A stretch of DNA of 64,000 nt from Psychrobacter pygoscelis. GTDB lineage: Bacteria; Pseudomonadota; Gammaproteobacteria; Pseudomonadales; Moraxellaceae. Shown here one piece after another: positions 1-8,107 of this stretch. The stretch covers positions 1 through 64,000 of the forward strand of contig NZ_RQRU01000005.1 of NCBI RefSeq assembly GCF_004335015.1, in the 5' to 3' direction. Position 1 is the stretch's first letter. Each line of letters starts with the position of its first letter. The notes beneath the pieces are model-generated. The model made no database searches and was not told the origin of the DNA. It was given only the letters and a program-made list of their open reading frames with translations. Made by a program: the position numbers and the translations under genes.

Positions 1-64
1 CCAAGGTAAGTTATATCTGCTAATTAAGATAAAATAATTATTTGTCTTAGTTAGCGAGCCATCC

Positions 65-92
65 AGTATATCATGTTTTTAATATCTGTCAA
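65..92 (-). promoter_or_regulatory. Strong sigma70 promoter, leftward, nearest the left edge (probable rrn P)
   Basis: Read on the minus strand, a perfect -35 TTGACA (plus-strand TGTCAA, 87-92) is followed by a 16-bp spacer and a -10 TATACT (plus-strand AGTATA, 65-70). It is the third and most downstream of three similar tandem promoters. Transcription would leave the window to the left through a 60-base leader, so the gene served is not visible. Tandem promoters of this strength are typical of rRNA operons; that assignment is inference. Confidence 0.72.
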
Positions 93-184
93 GCTTTTTA
101 TTTCAATCTTTTTAATTCGTTTCATCAGGTTATCTAATCTCTAATCCTAATGATTAGCCCTTAGCTTGTCCCGATGAGGTGCGT

Positions 185-212
185 ATTATAGACGCTTTAT
201 TTTATCTGTCAA
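185..212 (-). promoter_or_regulatory. Consensus sigma70 promoter, leftward (probable rrn P)
   Basis: On the minus strand a perfect -35 TTGACA (207-212) and a perfect -10 TATAAT (185-190) are separated by 16 bp, followed by a discriminator reading ACGCACC. An A/T-rich tract lies just upstream (213-240), like an UP element. This is the middle of three tandem copies and the best match to consensus in the window. Confidence 0.8.
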
Positions 213-335
213 GAAGTTTTTTAATTTATTTGAAACGCTTGGTTATCACCAACCCCTCAAATTCCTTACTTAGCTTGCCTCAAAATTAACCCATTCAGCT
301 AACCTTCGACTCGCTTCCCTCTCGATAGGTGGCGT

Positions 336-363
336 ATTATATACGGTTTATCCCCTCCGTCAA
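336..363 (-). promoter_or_regulatory. Sigma70 promoter, leftward (probable rrn P)
   Basis: On the minus strand, -35 TTGACG (358-363), a 16-bp spacer and -10 TATAAT (336-341), followed by ACGCCACC. It has the same design as the promoter at 185-212, including an A/T-rich upstream tract, and is the first of the three in transcription order. The copies share the GAAA-rich upstream block and 'ACGC-ACC' downstream block, which suggests duplication of a promoter cassette. Confidence 0.74.
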
Positions 364-776
364 GAACTTTTTTAAGTTTGTTTCAAATTAGTTAGATCTT
401 TGGTGCTTTGGGCTGATATTTCTACTTCTTTGATAAGCAAGCGTCGCTAGGTAGATGAAGCCTCTTTACATTACTCTATATAGCAGCTAGTAGCTACGTA
501 ATAAATTTAGCGGCTCGCCTTAAGTATCTGTACTATAACTGTCTTTGATTAAGTTTCAGCTCATTAGGTCTGCTTTTGGTTCTTTTTTCTAAGAATCGAA
601 TTATCGCTTCTCGCCCTTAAACGTATCCGAGTCTTGGTTAAGAATAGCAGGTATCAAAGTGCTCTCAAAAGAGCATCTCTAGCGTACAGCTTAATAAGTG
701 CTAGAACATCTCTTGATTGGGCCTACTCATGCTACCGCTCATAAATGACACTAAACTCATCTATGCTCATACTTCC
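364..776. other. Gap without a gene between rrn-type promoters and menA
   Basis: About 410 bases with no credible coding frame, tRNA or clear terminator. It lies upstream of the leftward promoters and downstream of the 3' end of the minus-strand prenyltransferase gene. I see nothing functional in it beyond A/T-rich sequence. Confidence 0.5.
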
Positions 777-1793
777 CTATATATTTATTGAAGGTTTAAG
801 GTAGTTCACCATAAGAATGCTGCTGACAAAGAGCAGGTTGGTAAAAAGGGTGATTAGCACGATGGATTTTAGCTGATTGCCTATAAGTCCAGACTGCTGG
901 GTAGCTTGGGAAGTCCGCGCGCTATCAAAGATAGCTTTGCCATGCGCTATGAGTAAGGGTAAGACGAGGAGCCAAGTAACCGTGCTAGGGCTGATAAAGA
1001 TGGTGTAAAGTAAATAGCAACTAAGAGATAGCAGCAGCAGCGCAAAGTATGCCGTTATCATATGACGGCGACCGAATAACACGGCGAGGGTGATTTTGCC
1101 TGCTTGCTGGTCGCTATCGAAGTCGCGCATGTTATTGATGTAAAGCACGCAGGCAGCAAGCCCGCCGCAGCCCGTTGCAGGTAGTAAATGAGCCAGACTA
1201 AACTCATGAGTTTGTAAGTAGACGCTGCCTAGAACCCCGAGCCAACCGAAGAAAATAAGCACCGCCACCTCGCCCATCGCACGGTAGCCATAAGGACGCT
1301 TGCCCATGGTATAAGCCATTGCAGCAATGATGGCGATGATGCCAAAGGTTAAAAACAGGATAAAGTCACGCCAACTGTCAAAGCCGATACTGATGAGTAA
1401 AACGCCTGAGGCAAAAGTGAGTGCTGCCCAGCCAAAGATAAGACGTTTAAACTGGATGGGGTTTATCTGGCCGGTTGCGGTTAGGCGCTCTGGACTATCC
1501 GCCGCACGGTGAGTGTCTGTACCTTTGACGCCATCGCCATAGTCGTTAGCGAGGTTGGAGAGTATCTGGAGCGCTAAAGCCACCCAAAGGGTGAGTAAAA
1601 AGACCGACCAATGATACGCAGTAAATTCGCCAAGTTGGGCAAATGCCAGACCAGTACCACAAACGATACTGGCTACTGCTAAAGGATAGGTTCGTGGCCG
1701 CGTGGCTCGTAATAGAGCTGTAAGCAGAGAAATACTTTCAGAATTAGCAACATTATTTGCGGCAGTCGCGCGCTGGGTGATGGGTTTACTCAC
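777..1793 (-). CDS. menA: MenA-type UbiA-superfamily prenyltransferase
   Basis: Integral membrane prenyltransferase of the UbiA superfamily, resembling 1,4-dihydroxy-2-naphthoate polyprenyltransferase, which attaches the isoprenoid tail in menaquinone synthesis. The 338-residue protein has the two Asp-rich Mg/prenyl-diphosphate motifs: NLANDYGDGVKGTD at about 80-93 and NNMRDFDSD at about 220-228. Around them lie eight or nine hydrophobic segments. The N-terminal 25 residues are a polar, non-conserved tail. No other men gene is in the window, and Moraxellaceae are generally known for ubiquinone, so the acceptor may not be DHNA. It follows the glycosylase gene in the same direction with a 103-bp gap. 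Family call is firm; substrate is inferred. Confidence 0.85.
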   Translation of the reverse strand: MSKPITQRATAANNVANSESISLLTALLRATRPRTYPLAVASIVCGTGLAFAQLGEFTAYHWSVFLLTLWVALALQILSNLANDYGDGVKGTDTHRAADSPERLTATGQINPIQFKRLIFGWAALTFASGVLLISIGFDSWRDFILFLTFGIIAIIAAMAYTMGKRPYGYRAMGEVAVLIFFGWLGVLGSVYLQTHEFSLAHLLPATGCGGLAACVLYINNMRDFDSDQQAGKITLAVLFGRRHMITAYFALLLLSLSCYLLYTIFISPSTVTWLLVLPLLIAHGKAIFDSARTSQATQQSGLIGNQLKSIVLITLFTNLLFVSSILMVNYLKPSINI

Positions 1794-1896
1794 GAAGCTA
1801 TGGCCTTGACAGATAGTTTTAAAGGACTATTAAAACACTATCTAAGTGCTGCACTCAACCTTGTACATGAAATAAGCAAAGCTATAATGCAATCCG

Positions 1897-2583
1897 CTAT
1901 AACTTGCCCACCTGCTCAAAGAAGGCTCGCCAAGCGGCGACCTTTTTATCTAGAGAAAGCGGATAAGCACGCGAGGTAGAAGGTAGCCGATACAGCTTAA
2001 GGTCACGCTTGCCAGCGGGTCCGCTAAAAGGATAGTCAACTTGGCAGTTGGTCTTGGGCAGCTTGGGACGGACATCCTTAGGTAATAACTCTAGTAAAAT
2101 CTCGGTCGCCTTGCCGCCAGTGGTAAATATGGTATGAACGTTGGGTACTTGCGGCAAGATATCATTGAAATCGACCGTCTCGACGATAGTAAGGTGCTTA
2201 TCAGAAGCATTGCCTTGCTCACGAATAGCCCGGCGAACAGTCGGGCAAGAGGCAATACCGCGCTCTAGTAGGAAGGCTTTGATACGCTCGGCATCAAAGC
2301 CCTTTTCATCATCGTTGCGAAAATGATTGGCATCGTCAAAAAATACACGGCCATAGATGCGCCACATGTCATTGCTAAAATTAGGATAATGAAACGCCAT
2401 CCCCCACTTATCAGGGGTCGGCGGCATGGAGCCCATCATCATAACTGTGGCCTCAGGCGGCAAAAACGGCGGAAAAGGGTGCGACTCAATCGGTGGCGAC
2501 ACAGAGTGGTCTAAATCGTGAGCAAATATGGCATCTGAATGTAAGGAATTGGTGAAATAGCTGTGGGTCACACGGTTGGTCAC
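1897..2583 (-). CDS. Uracil-DNA glycosylase superfamily protein (Mug/HDG-like)
   Basis: Probable DNA glycosylase of the UDG fold that removes a deaminated or mismatched base in base-excision repair. The 228-residue protein has a motif 1 region, MGSMPPTPDKWGMAFHYPN then FSNDMW (about 50-74), and a motif 2 region, LPSTSRAYPLS (about 200-210), near the C-terminus. This order and the LPSTS signature resemble family 6 (hypoxanthine-DNA glycosylase) and Mug more than classical Ung. The first 40 residues are Pro/His-rich and look non-catalytic. Substrate specificity cannot be told from sequence alone. It is transcribed leftward, divergent from upp. Confidence 0.75.
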   Translation of the reverse strand: MTNRVTHSYFTNSLHSDAIFAHDLDHSVSPPIESHPFPPFLPPEATVMMMGSMPPTPDKWGMAFHYPNFSNDMWRIYGRVFFDDANHFRNDDEKGFDAERIKAFLLERGIASCPTVRRAIREQGNASDKHLTIVETVDFNDILPQVPNVHTIFTTGGKATEILLELLPKDVRPKLPKTNCQVDYPFSGPAGKRDLKLYRLPSTSRAYPLSLDKKVAAWRAFFEQVGKL

Positions 2584-2916
2584 AACGCCTCTCTTGTTAA
2601 TTGCTAAATAATAATAATGAATAATATGATGCTACTTATAATGAATAACATCACTAATGCTTGAAATAAGAGTTATGTTAAAAATTTTATAAAATTAAGA
2701 ATTTTACGACCCCAAATGCGAACAAAGCACGTCGATAGGCGGTAATTTTGATATCATAACCGCTATCAATATAGTCAAACTACTATGGCTTTACCATCAA
2801 GTAATGTGGTGCTGGTAGTACTCATCGTACAGCAGTCGTAGCCATCATCTTGGTAAATTTATAGTAGCAGACTACAGAATTAACCCCGCCCCCACGCTTC
2901 TTTAATGAGAGAGACC
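2584..2916. other. Divergent intergenic region upstream of upp
   Basis: An A/T-rich gap of about 330 bases between the divergent glycosylase and upp genes; it should hold promoters for both. I found no hairpin with a T run and no convincing purine or uracil regulatory element. Confidence 0.4.
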
Positions 2917-3558
2917 ATGATTGATTTAAATGTGACGGTTATAGACCATCCTCTAGTACGCCATAAACTTAGTCTGATGCGCGAAAAAGACTGTAGTACT
3001 TATAAGTTTCGCACTTTGACCAATGAGCTTGCTCGTTTGATGGCCTATGAGGCCAGCCGTGACTTTCAAATCGAGACCTTTACCATGCAAGGCTGGAACG
3101 GTGAAATCGAAGGTGAGCAAATCGTCGGCAAGACAGTCACTATCGTGCCTATTCTACGTGCGGGCATTGGTATGCTCGATGGGGTACTAGACCTTATCCC
3201 TACCGCAAAAATATCTGTCGTCGGTCTACAGCGTGATGAAGAGACTTTAGAACCAGTGCCTTTCTTTGAAAAATTGGTCAGCGATGTGCACCGTCGCCCT
3301 GCGCTGATTATCGACCCGATGCTAGCAACTGGCGGCTCTATGGTGGCTACCATTGAGATGCTAAAAAAACACGGCTGTAAAGATATCAAGGCTTTGGTAC
3401 TGGTTGCTGCCCCTGAAGGTGTACGCTTGGTGAATGAAGCCCATCCTGACGTGACGATTTATACGGCGGCATTAGACAGTCATCTTAACGAGCAAGGCTA
3501 TATCATTCCTGGCTTGGGTGATGCAGGTGATAAAATTTTTGGTACAAAAGCAAGCTAA
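2917..3558 (+). CDS. upp: Uracil phosphoribosyltransferase
   Basis: Cytosolic pyrimidine-salvage enzyme that converts uracil and PRPP to UMP. The protein carries the family landmarks: HPLVRHKL near the start, [19 protein letters not shown], the PRPP-binding loop DPMLATGGS, and the uracil-binding C-terminal tail [18 protein letters not shown] chose the ATG at 2917 because a GAGAGA sits 6 bases ahead of it and the protein then starts at the family's usual point. An in-frame ATG four codons upstream (2905) lacks a ribosome-binding site. The gene stands alone. A hairpin without a T run follows (3582-3609). Confidence 0.96.
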   Translation: MIDLNVTVIDHPLVRHKLSLMREKDCSTYKFRTLTNELARLMAYEASRDFQIETFTMQGWNGEIEGEQIVGKTVTIVPILRAGIGMLDGVLDLIPTAKISVVGLQRDEETLEPVPFFEKLVSDVHRRPALIIDPMLATGGSMVATIEMLKKHGCKDIKALVLVAAPEGVRLVNEAHPDVTIYTAALDSHLNEQGYIIPGLGDAGDKIFGTKAS

Positions 3559-3581
3559 GTTATATAGGGCTGAGCTATATG

Positions 3582-3609
3582 AAACTGCGACCCGCTGCGA
3601 TCCGCAGTT
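3582..3609 (+). terminator. Possible weak terminator hairpin after upp
   Basis: AACTGCG (3582-3588) and CGCAGTT (3603-3609) form a perfect 7-bp stem with a 14-base loop, 24 bases after the upp stop. No real T run follows, so intrinsic termination is uncertain. Confidence 0.35.
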
Positions 3610-3664
3610 ATTTGCTTTAATAAGATATAACTAAGATTAAACTTAGAACTCATAAGGACAAGCC

Positions 3665-4411
3665 ATGAATATTTTGATTACTGGAGCAAGTGCAGGATTC
3701 GGTGAGGCGCTAGCCAAGCAATTGGTCGCTAAAGGCCACTGCGTCATCGGCTGCGCTCGCCGTCTTGACAAGCTAGAAGCGCTCGCTGAGACCTTAGGGG
3801 AGAGGTTTACTCCTGTAGCCATGGATGTCACCGATACCGCTTCTATCGAGGCTGCTCTTACAGGGCTGCCAGCGGCATTTCGCCCTATTGATGTCTTGGT
3901 CAATAATGCTGGTCTTGCTCTTGGAACGGAGCCTGCGTTTGAGGCCAAGCTCGATGACTGGATGCGCATGGTCGATACCAATATCAAAGGCTTGATGGCG
4001 CTAACCCATGCGCTACTTCCTGAGATGGTCAAGCGTAACAGCGGCTACATTATTAATATCGGCTCTATTGCGGGCACATGGCCGTACTACGGTGGCAATG
4101 TTTATGGTGCGACCAAAGCTTTTGTGAAGCAGTTTAGCTTAAACTTACGGGCAGATCTGCTCGGCAGCAAAGTACGCGTGACCAATCTTGAGCCGGGTAA
4201 TGTCGGTGGTACGGAGTTTTCAAACGTGCGCTATCACGGTGATGCTGAAAAAGCAGCGAAAGTTTATGCAGGCTTTGAGAATATGACTGCTGAAGATGTG
4301 GCTGATATATTGGTGTGGCTGATTGAGTCCCCTGCCCATGTCAATGTAAACCGCCTCGAGGTTATGCCCGTCGCCCAGACTTACAATGGTTTAACGATTG
4401 CTAAAGACTAG
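3665..4411 (+). CDS. ydfG: YdfG-like short-chain dehydrogenase
   Basis: NADP-dependent short-chain dehydrogenase resembling E. coli YdfG, which oxidises L-allo-threonine and 3-hydroxy acids and reduces malonic semialdehyde. The 248-residue protein has the nucleotide-binding TGASAGFG (6-13), the structural NNAG (80-83) and the catalytic Ser134, Tyr147 and Lys151 (GSIAG and YGATK). The stretch PGNVGGTEFSNVR and the C-terminal MPVAQTYNGL are specific to the YdfG subgroup. The start is preceded by a CATAAGGAC ribosome-binding region. It converges on the next minus-strand gene with only six bases between stops, and I see no terminator there. Confidence 0.93.
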   Translation: MNILITGASAGFGEALAKQLVAKGHCVIGCARRLDKLEALAETLGERFTPVAMDVTDTASIEAALTGLPAAFRPIDVLVNNAGLALGTEPAFEAKLDDWMRMVDTNIKGLMALTHALLPEMVKRNSGYIINIGSIAGTWPYYGGNVYGATKAFVKQFSLNLRADLLGSKVRVTNLEPGNVGGTEFSNVRYHGDAEKAAKVYAGFENMTAEDVADILVWLIESPAHVNVNRLEVMPVAQTYNGLTIAKD

Positions 4412-4417
4412 TGCCTG

Positions 4418-5155
4418 TTAGCGTAGCTCATAGTTACGAAGTACGATAAGTCGGTCTTCAATATGGCTCAAAGCCGAATTAGACGCTACAATCTCCTGTT
4501 CATTGACCAGTCTTAAATCAGCAAAGTCTAACACCATAACCTCACTACGTAGGCGCTCGCTGGTGCGCTTACTGTGGCGAACGGCGAAGGCAGTTACCCG
4601 AGGGCTTTTTACAGTCACTTGATTAACAAACACTTGATTAATGATAGCCTGATGCTTAGTTGGTGAATGACTCGGTTTGTTGGCACAAGCAAGAGCCGTA
4701 CATGGATTGAGCGTAGTATTAAAAAGTTTGTCTTGGCGAGCCTCCAATGGCAGCTTACCGCCAAAAAATAGCGTTTGCGATTCGGGTAAATACTGAGCAT
4801 GACGCATCAGCTCATGACGGAGTAGCTCAGGCATGCCTGAATTGAAGTTGTCTTCACTCTGTCGGTAAAATGCGGCAAAACTACGCTGAACATAACGCCC
4901 AAATACGGTGAAATTCACCCACTCTTGATAGACCTTATTGGCATGAAGTATCTGCCAGAAGTCTTGTTGGTTCAGTAACTGCTCTCCCGCTAATATCGCT
5001 GTAAGTAGTGCTTGTGGCGACTCGAAGACTACCCCTCCGTCTGCCTTATCTTCGGCTGGCCACCGTAACGGATACAGACTCTCGTCTATGCTCGGTAGGA
5101 TTGGCCTTGTCGAGGCTTTGCTGTTTGAGCTACTATTGAATAGTCCTATCATCAC
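4418..5155 (-). CDS. Unknown protein with ADP-ribosyltransferase-like motif order
   Basis: I do not recognise a named family. The 245-residue protein has no signal peptide or membrane segment. Its C-terminal half shows, in order, LFFGGKLP, then NPCTALACA, then VFVNQVTV, then RSEVMVLDFADLRLVNEQEI. This order resembles the ART exoenzyme fold (R-G...P, then STS...A..F, then E-x-E-V-L-x-P), but the usual Arg of the first motif is Phe and the STS and ExE residues are incomplete. So it may be a degenerate or unrelated protein. The N-terminal half, with QEWVNFTVFGRYVQRSFAAFYR, looks helical. It stands alone, convergent with ydfG. Confidence 0.6.
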   Translation of the reverse strand: MMIGLFNSSSNSKASTRPILPSIDESLYPLRWPAEDKADGGVVFESPQALLTAILAGEQLLNQQDFWQILHANKVYQEWVNFTVFGRYVQRSFAAFYRQSEDNFNSGMPELLRHELMRHAQYLPESQTLFFGGKLPLEARQDKLFNTTLNPCTALACANKPSHSPTKHQAIINQVFVNQVTVKSPRVTAFAVRHSKRTSERLRSEVMVLDFADLRLVNEQEIVASNSALSHIEDRLIVLRNYELR

Positions 5156-5591
5156 ATCAATCCATCTTATTTTTTAATTGTCAGTCTTGCTGATAACATC
5201 CATTGGCAGATGCAAGCTACTACAAGTTACTATTTGAAACTCCCTAAACCCTTTTTTGGATTGACGCTCAAAATAGTGTAGCAGAATCCTTAGTTAGCTC
5301 AGCAGGCATTGATGGGTATTACAACACCTGATGGTTAAGTTGATTCTAATATATAATTTATTTTAGACAGCAAAAATTAATCTTCTTTTAACTTTACAAT
5401 TTAATTGACGATACGCCCTCAAAGCATTCGTTTAGCAAATTAGAAATTCAGCTTATTAAAGCCAATCAGCAAGATTAAGATCCCTAAGACTCAGTACTTA
5501 TGGTAGGGTTCATTCAATACTGATAGCCAGTTTGTTATAGACGTTAGTCAATTAGTCACGAGGCATTTTATCACTCGTTTTTTTAGGAGCT
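5156..5591. other. AT-rich divergent gap before the THI5-like gene
   Basis: A gap of about 436 bases with no credible ORF. I looked for a THI-box (TPP riboswitch) upstream of the THI5-like gene and did not see its conserved core. The last bases carry a clear ribosome-binding site, TTAGGAGCT, directly before the ATG pair at 5592. Confidence 0.4.
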
Positions 5592-6479
5592 ATGATGACC
5601 GCTACCAATCTGACCTTAACTTTAGAATGGTTTTTAAATCCTGACCACCTGCCCTTTATCGCAGGGCTACATACGCAGGCTTACGAACGAGCAGGCTTGA
5701 GTATTAATATAATCGAACCTTCAGAGCATTATGACGGTTTTGCTGAGCTGGCCGCAGGCAATATTGACTTGCATATCAATGAACCTATTCACTTATTCGA
5801 ACACTATTTCGCTGATTTAAAATCTTTAGGCTGCTTTTTTGAAACTGATGGCGGGGTAATGCTAAGGCAAGAAAGTACCCAAAAACTTATTAATAATCAA
5901 CCTATCCGTATTACCACACCTGCTGCTAATGCCATCACCAATAAGATTGGCTTTGACATCTTGCGCCGCTATGCTAAAAAGCAAGGCTGTGATCTCAATA
6001 GAGACACGGTGCAATTTGTCGAAACCAACTTTCAACATCTTGAGAACCTAAAACAAGGCGAATTTGATGGGGCTTGGCTATGCTTTTATAACTTTGAGGG
6101 GATTGAGGCACAGCATGAAGCACTTGATAATGTGTTCATTGATCAGTCTCTAGCAGCATTTCCTAACTTTTCAGCATTGGAATTGATGACTACCCACAAC
6201 ACTTGGCAACAAAAACAACCTGCCATTAGCCGCTTTGTAGAAGTAACCAATGAGATGACAATGTTTTGTATCAATAACGCTGATAAAGCTCGCGAGGCTT
6301 ATTATAGCTATACAAATAGCACTGCTTCTGCACTAATGGATGATATTATTAATGATACGCTAAAACGCTTTATTGTTCCTATTCAAGCAGATAGCGAACG
6401 ATGGCAAGCATTGCGTAATTATTTGGCTGAGTTAAATATAGCTAAGCTAACTGACGAGCAGTATCAACAACTATGGTAA
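5592..6479 (+). CDS. NMT1/THI5-like protein without signal peptide
   Basis: Periplasmic-binding-protein-type fold of the NMT1/THI5/ThiY superfamily, whose members bind or make the thiamine pyrimidine HMP. The 295-residue protein opens directly with the first beta strand (LTLTLEWFLNPDHLPF), so no export signal is present and it should be cytosolic. Family landmarks are Trp13 and His19, the AELAAGNIDLHI block and His67. From memory of the fungal Thi5 sequence, His67 falls where the substrate histidine lies, but the PLP lysine is replaced by Asn63 and the Cys-rich motif is absent, so yeast-type HMP-P synthesis is unlikely. No permease or ATPase gene is nearby. Its stop overlaps the start of the hydrolase gene. 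Confidence 0.75.
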   Translation: MMTATNLTLTLEWFLNPDHLPFIAGLHTQAYERAGLSINIIEPSEHYDGFAELAAGNIDLHINEPIHLFEHYFADLKSLGCFFETDGGVMLRQESTQKLINNQPIRITTPAANAITNKIGFDILRRYAKKQGCDLNRDTVQFVETNFQHLENLKQGEFDGAWLCFYNFEGIEAQHEALDNVFIDQSLAAFPNFSALELMTTHNTWQQKQPAISRFVEVTNEMTMFCINNADKAREAYYSYTNSTASALMDDIINDTLKRFIVPIQADSERWQALRNYLAELNIAKLTDEQYQQLW

Positions 6480-7519
6480 AAAATAAGCTAGCAAAGTTAC
6501 TGGGCTTTCGTACGATACAAGTCTCTCTTAAGGTTGAAACAGCGGATGAGGCAAAAATACCGATAACCGTCATCGGCCGCGGTAAGCCCGTATTACTACT
6601 GCACGCTTATGGCATGGATGCGCGTGAATTTCTGCCTTTTATCTTGCCATTGATCTCTAAGTATCAGTTTTACCTGCCGCACTTTCGCGGCTTTGGTCTG
6701 GCAAAGTCTACTCCCCTCTCCCAGTTTGATTTTTTGGCTCAATACGCAGACGACATCAATGCTGTTATTGAGCAAATATGCCAGTGGCGCGATCTTGCCG
6801 CTATTCCTGTCGCTGCCATCTCCATGGGCGCGCAAGTCATGTGGTCGTATTTTAGCCGCTATGGTAGCTCACGAGTGAGTCGTTACCTCAATATTGACCA
6901 GACCCCCACCGTTCACAATCAGCCGGACTGGCAAGGCGGACTCTTTGGCGCGCGTCAAGATGAAGTGTTTGATATATTTCAAACCCTGCTTAATGAGGGA
7001 CTCGCTTACGAGCGCTTTGATAGCTTTACCCATCTGCCGCACAACTTAAAGCGCCGTACTACCGATACTGAGCGCATGTTCTCCTTATTGTCTGCTAGCC
7101 GGCCACACTCCCAAGCTTTTATTCATTTAATGACTCACCAAACAGACCATCAGCTGGTATTTTTTAATCACGATACTTGGAAGCATAAAATGCGCTGCTT
7201 GCAAGCGTACTTGACGCTGCCTTATGACTTTCGCGATGTGGCACAGACACTTGATATTCCTGTGGTAAACCTGATCGGTGGGCGCTCCCAGCTGTATGAG
7301 CCCAAGTGGCAACGTAAAGTCACGCAGATGTTGCCCAATGCTGTCGAGATTGTATTGCCAAACTCAGGACATGCCGTACCGCTTGACGAACCGGTTGGCT
7401 TTTATCGGGTATTAAAGGGGTTTTTGGCGGGTCAATATGATAAGAAAAACGATAAATTAGAAAGTCCCACCAATCCATTGGTGGAAGAACAGCATGATGG
7501 CGACTATGACAAGGAATGA
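6473..7519 (+). CDS. Alpha/beta hydrolase coupled to the THI5-like gene
   Basis: Soluble alpha/beta-hydrolase-fold enzyme of unknown substrate. The 348-residue protein has the oxyanion region LLLHAYGMD (41-49), the nucleophile elbow with Ser117 (AISMGAQ) and the catalytic His300 in NSGHAVPLDEP. The segment NIDQTP (140-145) is typical of the haloperoxidase-like or RutD-like subgroup and may supply structural contacts. The acid residue is unclear. The ATG at 6473 overlaps the previous gene by seven bases, which indicates translational coupling and a shared pathway. The 3' end overlaps the convergent small membrane protein gene by 63 bases, and the last 35 residues are a charged, Lys/Asp-rich tail. 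Confidence 0.85.
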   Translation: MVKNKLAKLLGFRTIQVSLKVETADEAKIPITVIGRGKPVLLLHAYGMDAREFLPFILPLISKYQFYLPHFRGFGLAKSTPLSQFDFLAQYADDINAVIEQICQWRDLAAIPVAAISMGAQVMWSYFSRYGSSRVSRYLNIDQTPTVHNQPDWQGGLFGARQDEVFDIFQTLLNEGLAYERFDSFTHLPHNLKRRTTDTERMFSLLSASRPHSQAFIHLMTHQTDHQLVFFNHDTWKHKMRCLQAYLTLPYDFRDVAQTLDIPVVNLIGGRSQLYEPKWQRKVTQMLPNAVEIVLPNSGHAVPLDEPVGFYRVLKGFLAGQYDKKNDKLESPTNPLVEEQHDGDYDKE

Positions 7520-7762
7520 GACTAACGTCTGAATAAGGCCTTGGATAATGGCGTTAAGCCAACGGCGAGAATAATGGTGCAGTACCGCTGAATATAGAGA
7601 CCAAGTCAACGGTATGGCAATCCACCATAGTAGGGATTCTGAGATCGGCAAATGATAACCATGACGCACATCTAGCCAGTCAATGAGTAAGAATGCGCCT
7701 AGCTGCACCAGAAACACATAGAGTTGAGGTAGCAGTGGTGATAATTGTCTTATATTAATCAA
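7457..7762 (-). CDS. Small hypothetical membrane protein
   Basis: I do not recognise the family. The 101-residue protein has about three hydrophobic helices: roughly 8-27, 42-60 and 75-95. A hydrophilic HHYSRRWLN segment lies between the second and third. It is probably an inner-membrane protein. Its last 63 bases overlap the 3' end of the convergent hydrolase gene. It is the last of a run of minus-strand genes with the DUF1653 gene upstream (53-base gap). Confidence 0.6.
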   Translation of the reverse strand: MINIRQLSPLLPQLYVFLVQLGAFLLIDWLDVRHGYHLPISESLLWWIAIPLTWSLYSAVLHHYSRRWLNAIIQGLIQTLVSFLVIVAIMLFFHQWIGGTF

Positions 7763-7815
7763 ATTATTATCCCTATTACCTAATCAGAGCTTATCAGTGC
7801 TTACTGGTCTGACCC

Positions 7816-8055
7816 TTAATCGTTCAGTGCTTTGATCAACTCAAACCTTGGCACTTGCTTGCCTTCCACGCTCACCATTTCGGCAAACATCTCAAGGGGT
7901 CGCACCCAAACACCGTAGTCGCCATACAAACAGCGATAAACAACGAGCGTCTCTTCTGTCTCAGAGTGCTGAGCCGTGTGCAAGACTTGGTATAGATTGC
8001 CCTTGTAATGGCGGTAGATGCCTTGGGGGACTGGTTTTTTAATTGGTTGGGTCAT
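7816..8055 (-). CDS. DUF1653 domain protein
   Basis: Small cytosolic protein of the DUF1653 family, function unknown. Almost all of the 79 residues form the domain: GIYRHYKGNLYQVL, then ETLVVYRCLYGDYGVWVRP and the ending FELI. The family is usually 70-90 residues, so this is full length. It lies between the GNAT gene and the small membrane protein gene, all reading leftward, and could be the end of the tyrS transcript. Confidence 0.8.
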   Translation of the reverse strand: MTQPIKKPVPQGIYRHYKGNLYQVLHTAQHSETEETLVVYRCLYGDYGVWVRPLEMFAEMVSVEGKQVPRFELIKALND

Positions 8056-8107
8056 AGAAATATCTAATAATTATAACTGTACAAGAGAATGGATAAGAGA
8101 AAATAAA

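Noticed and set aside
5156..5591. A TPP riboswitch ahead of the THI5-like gene
   Set aside because: I looked for the conserved THI-box core and did not find it.
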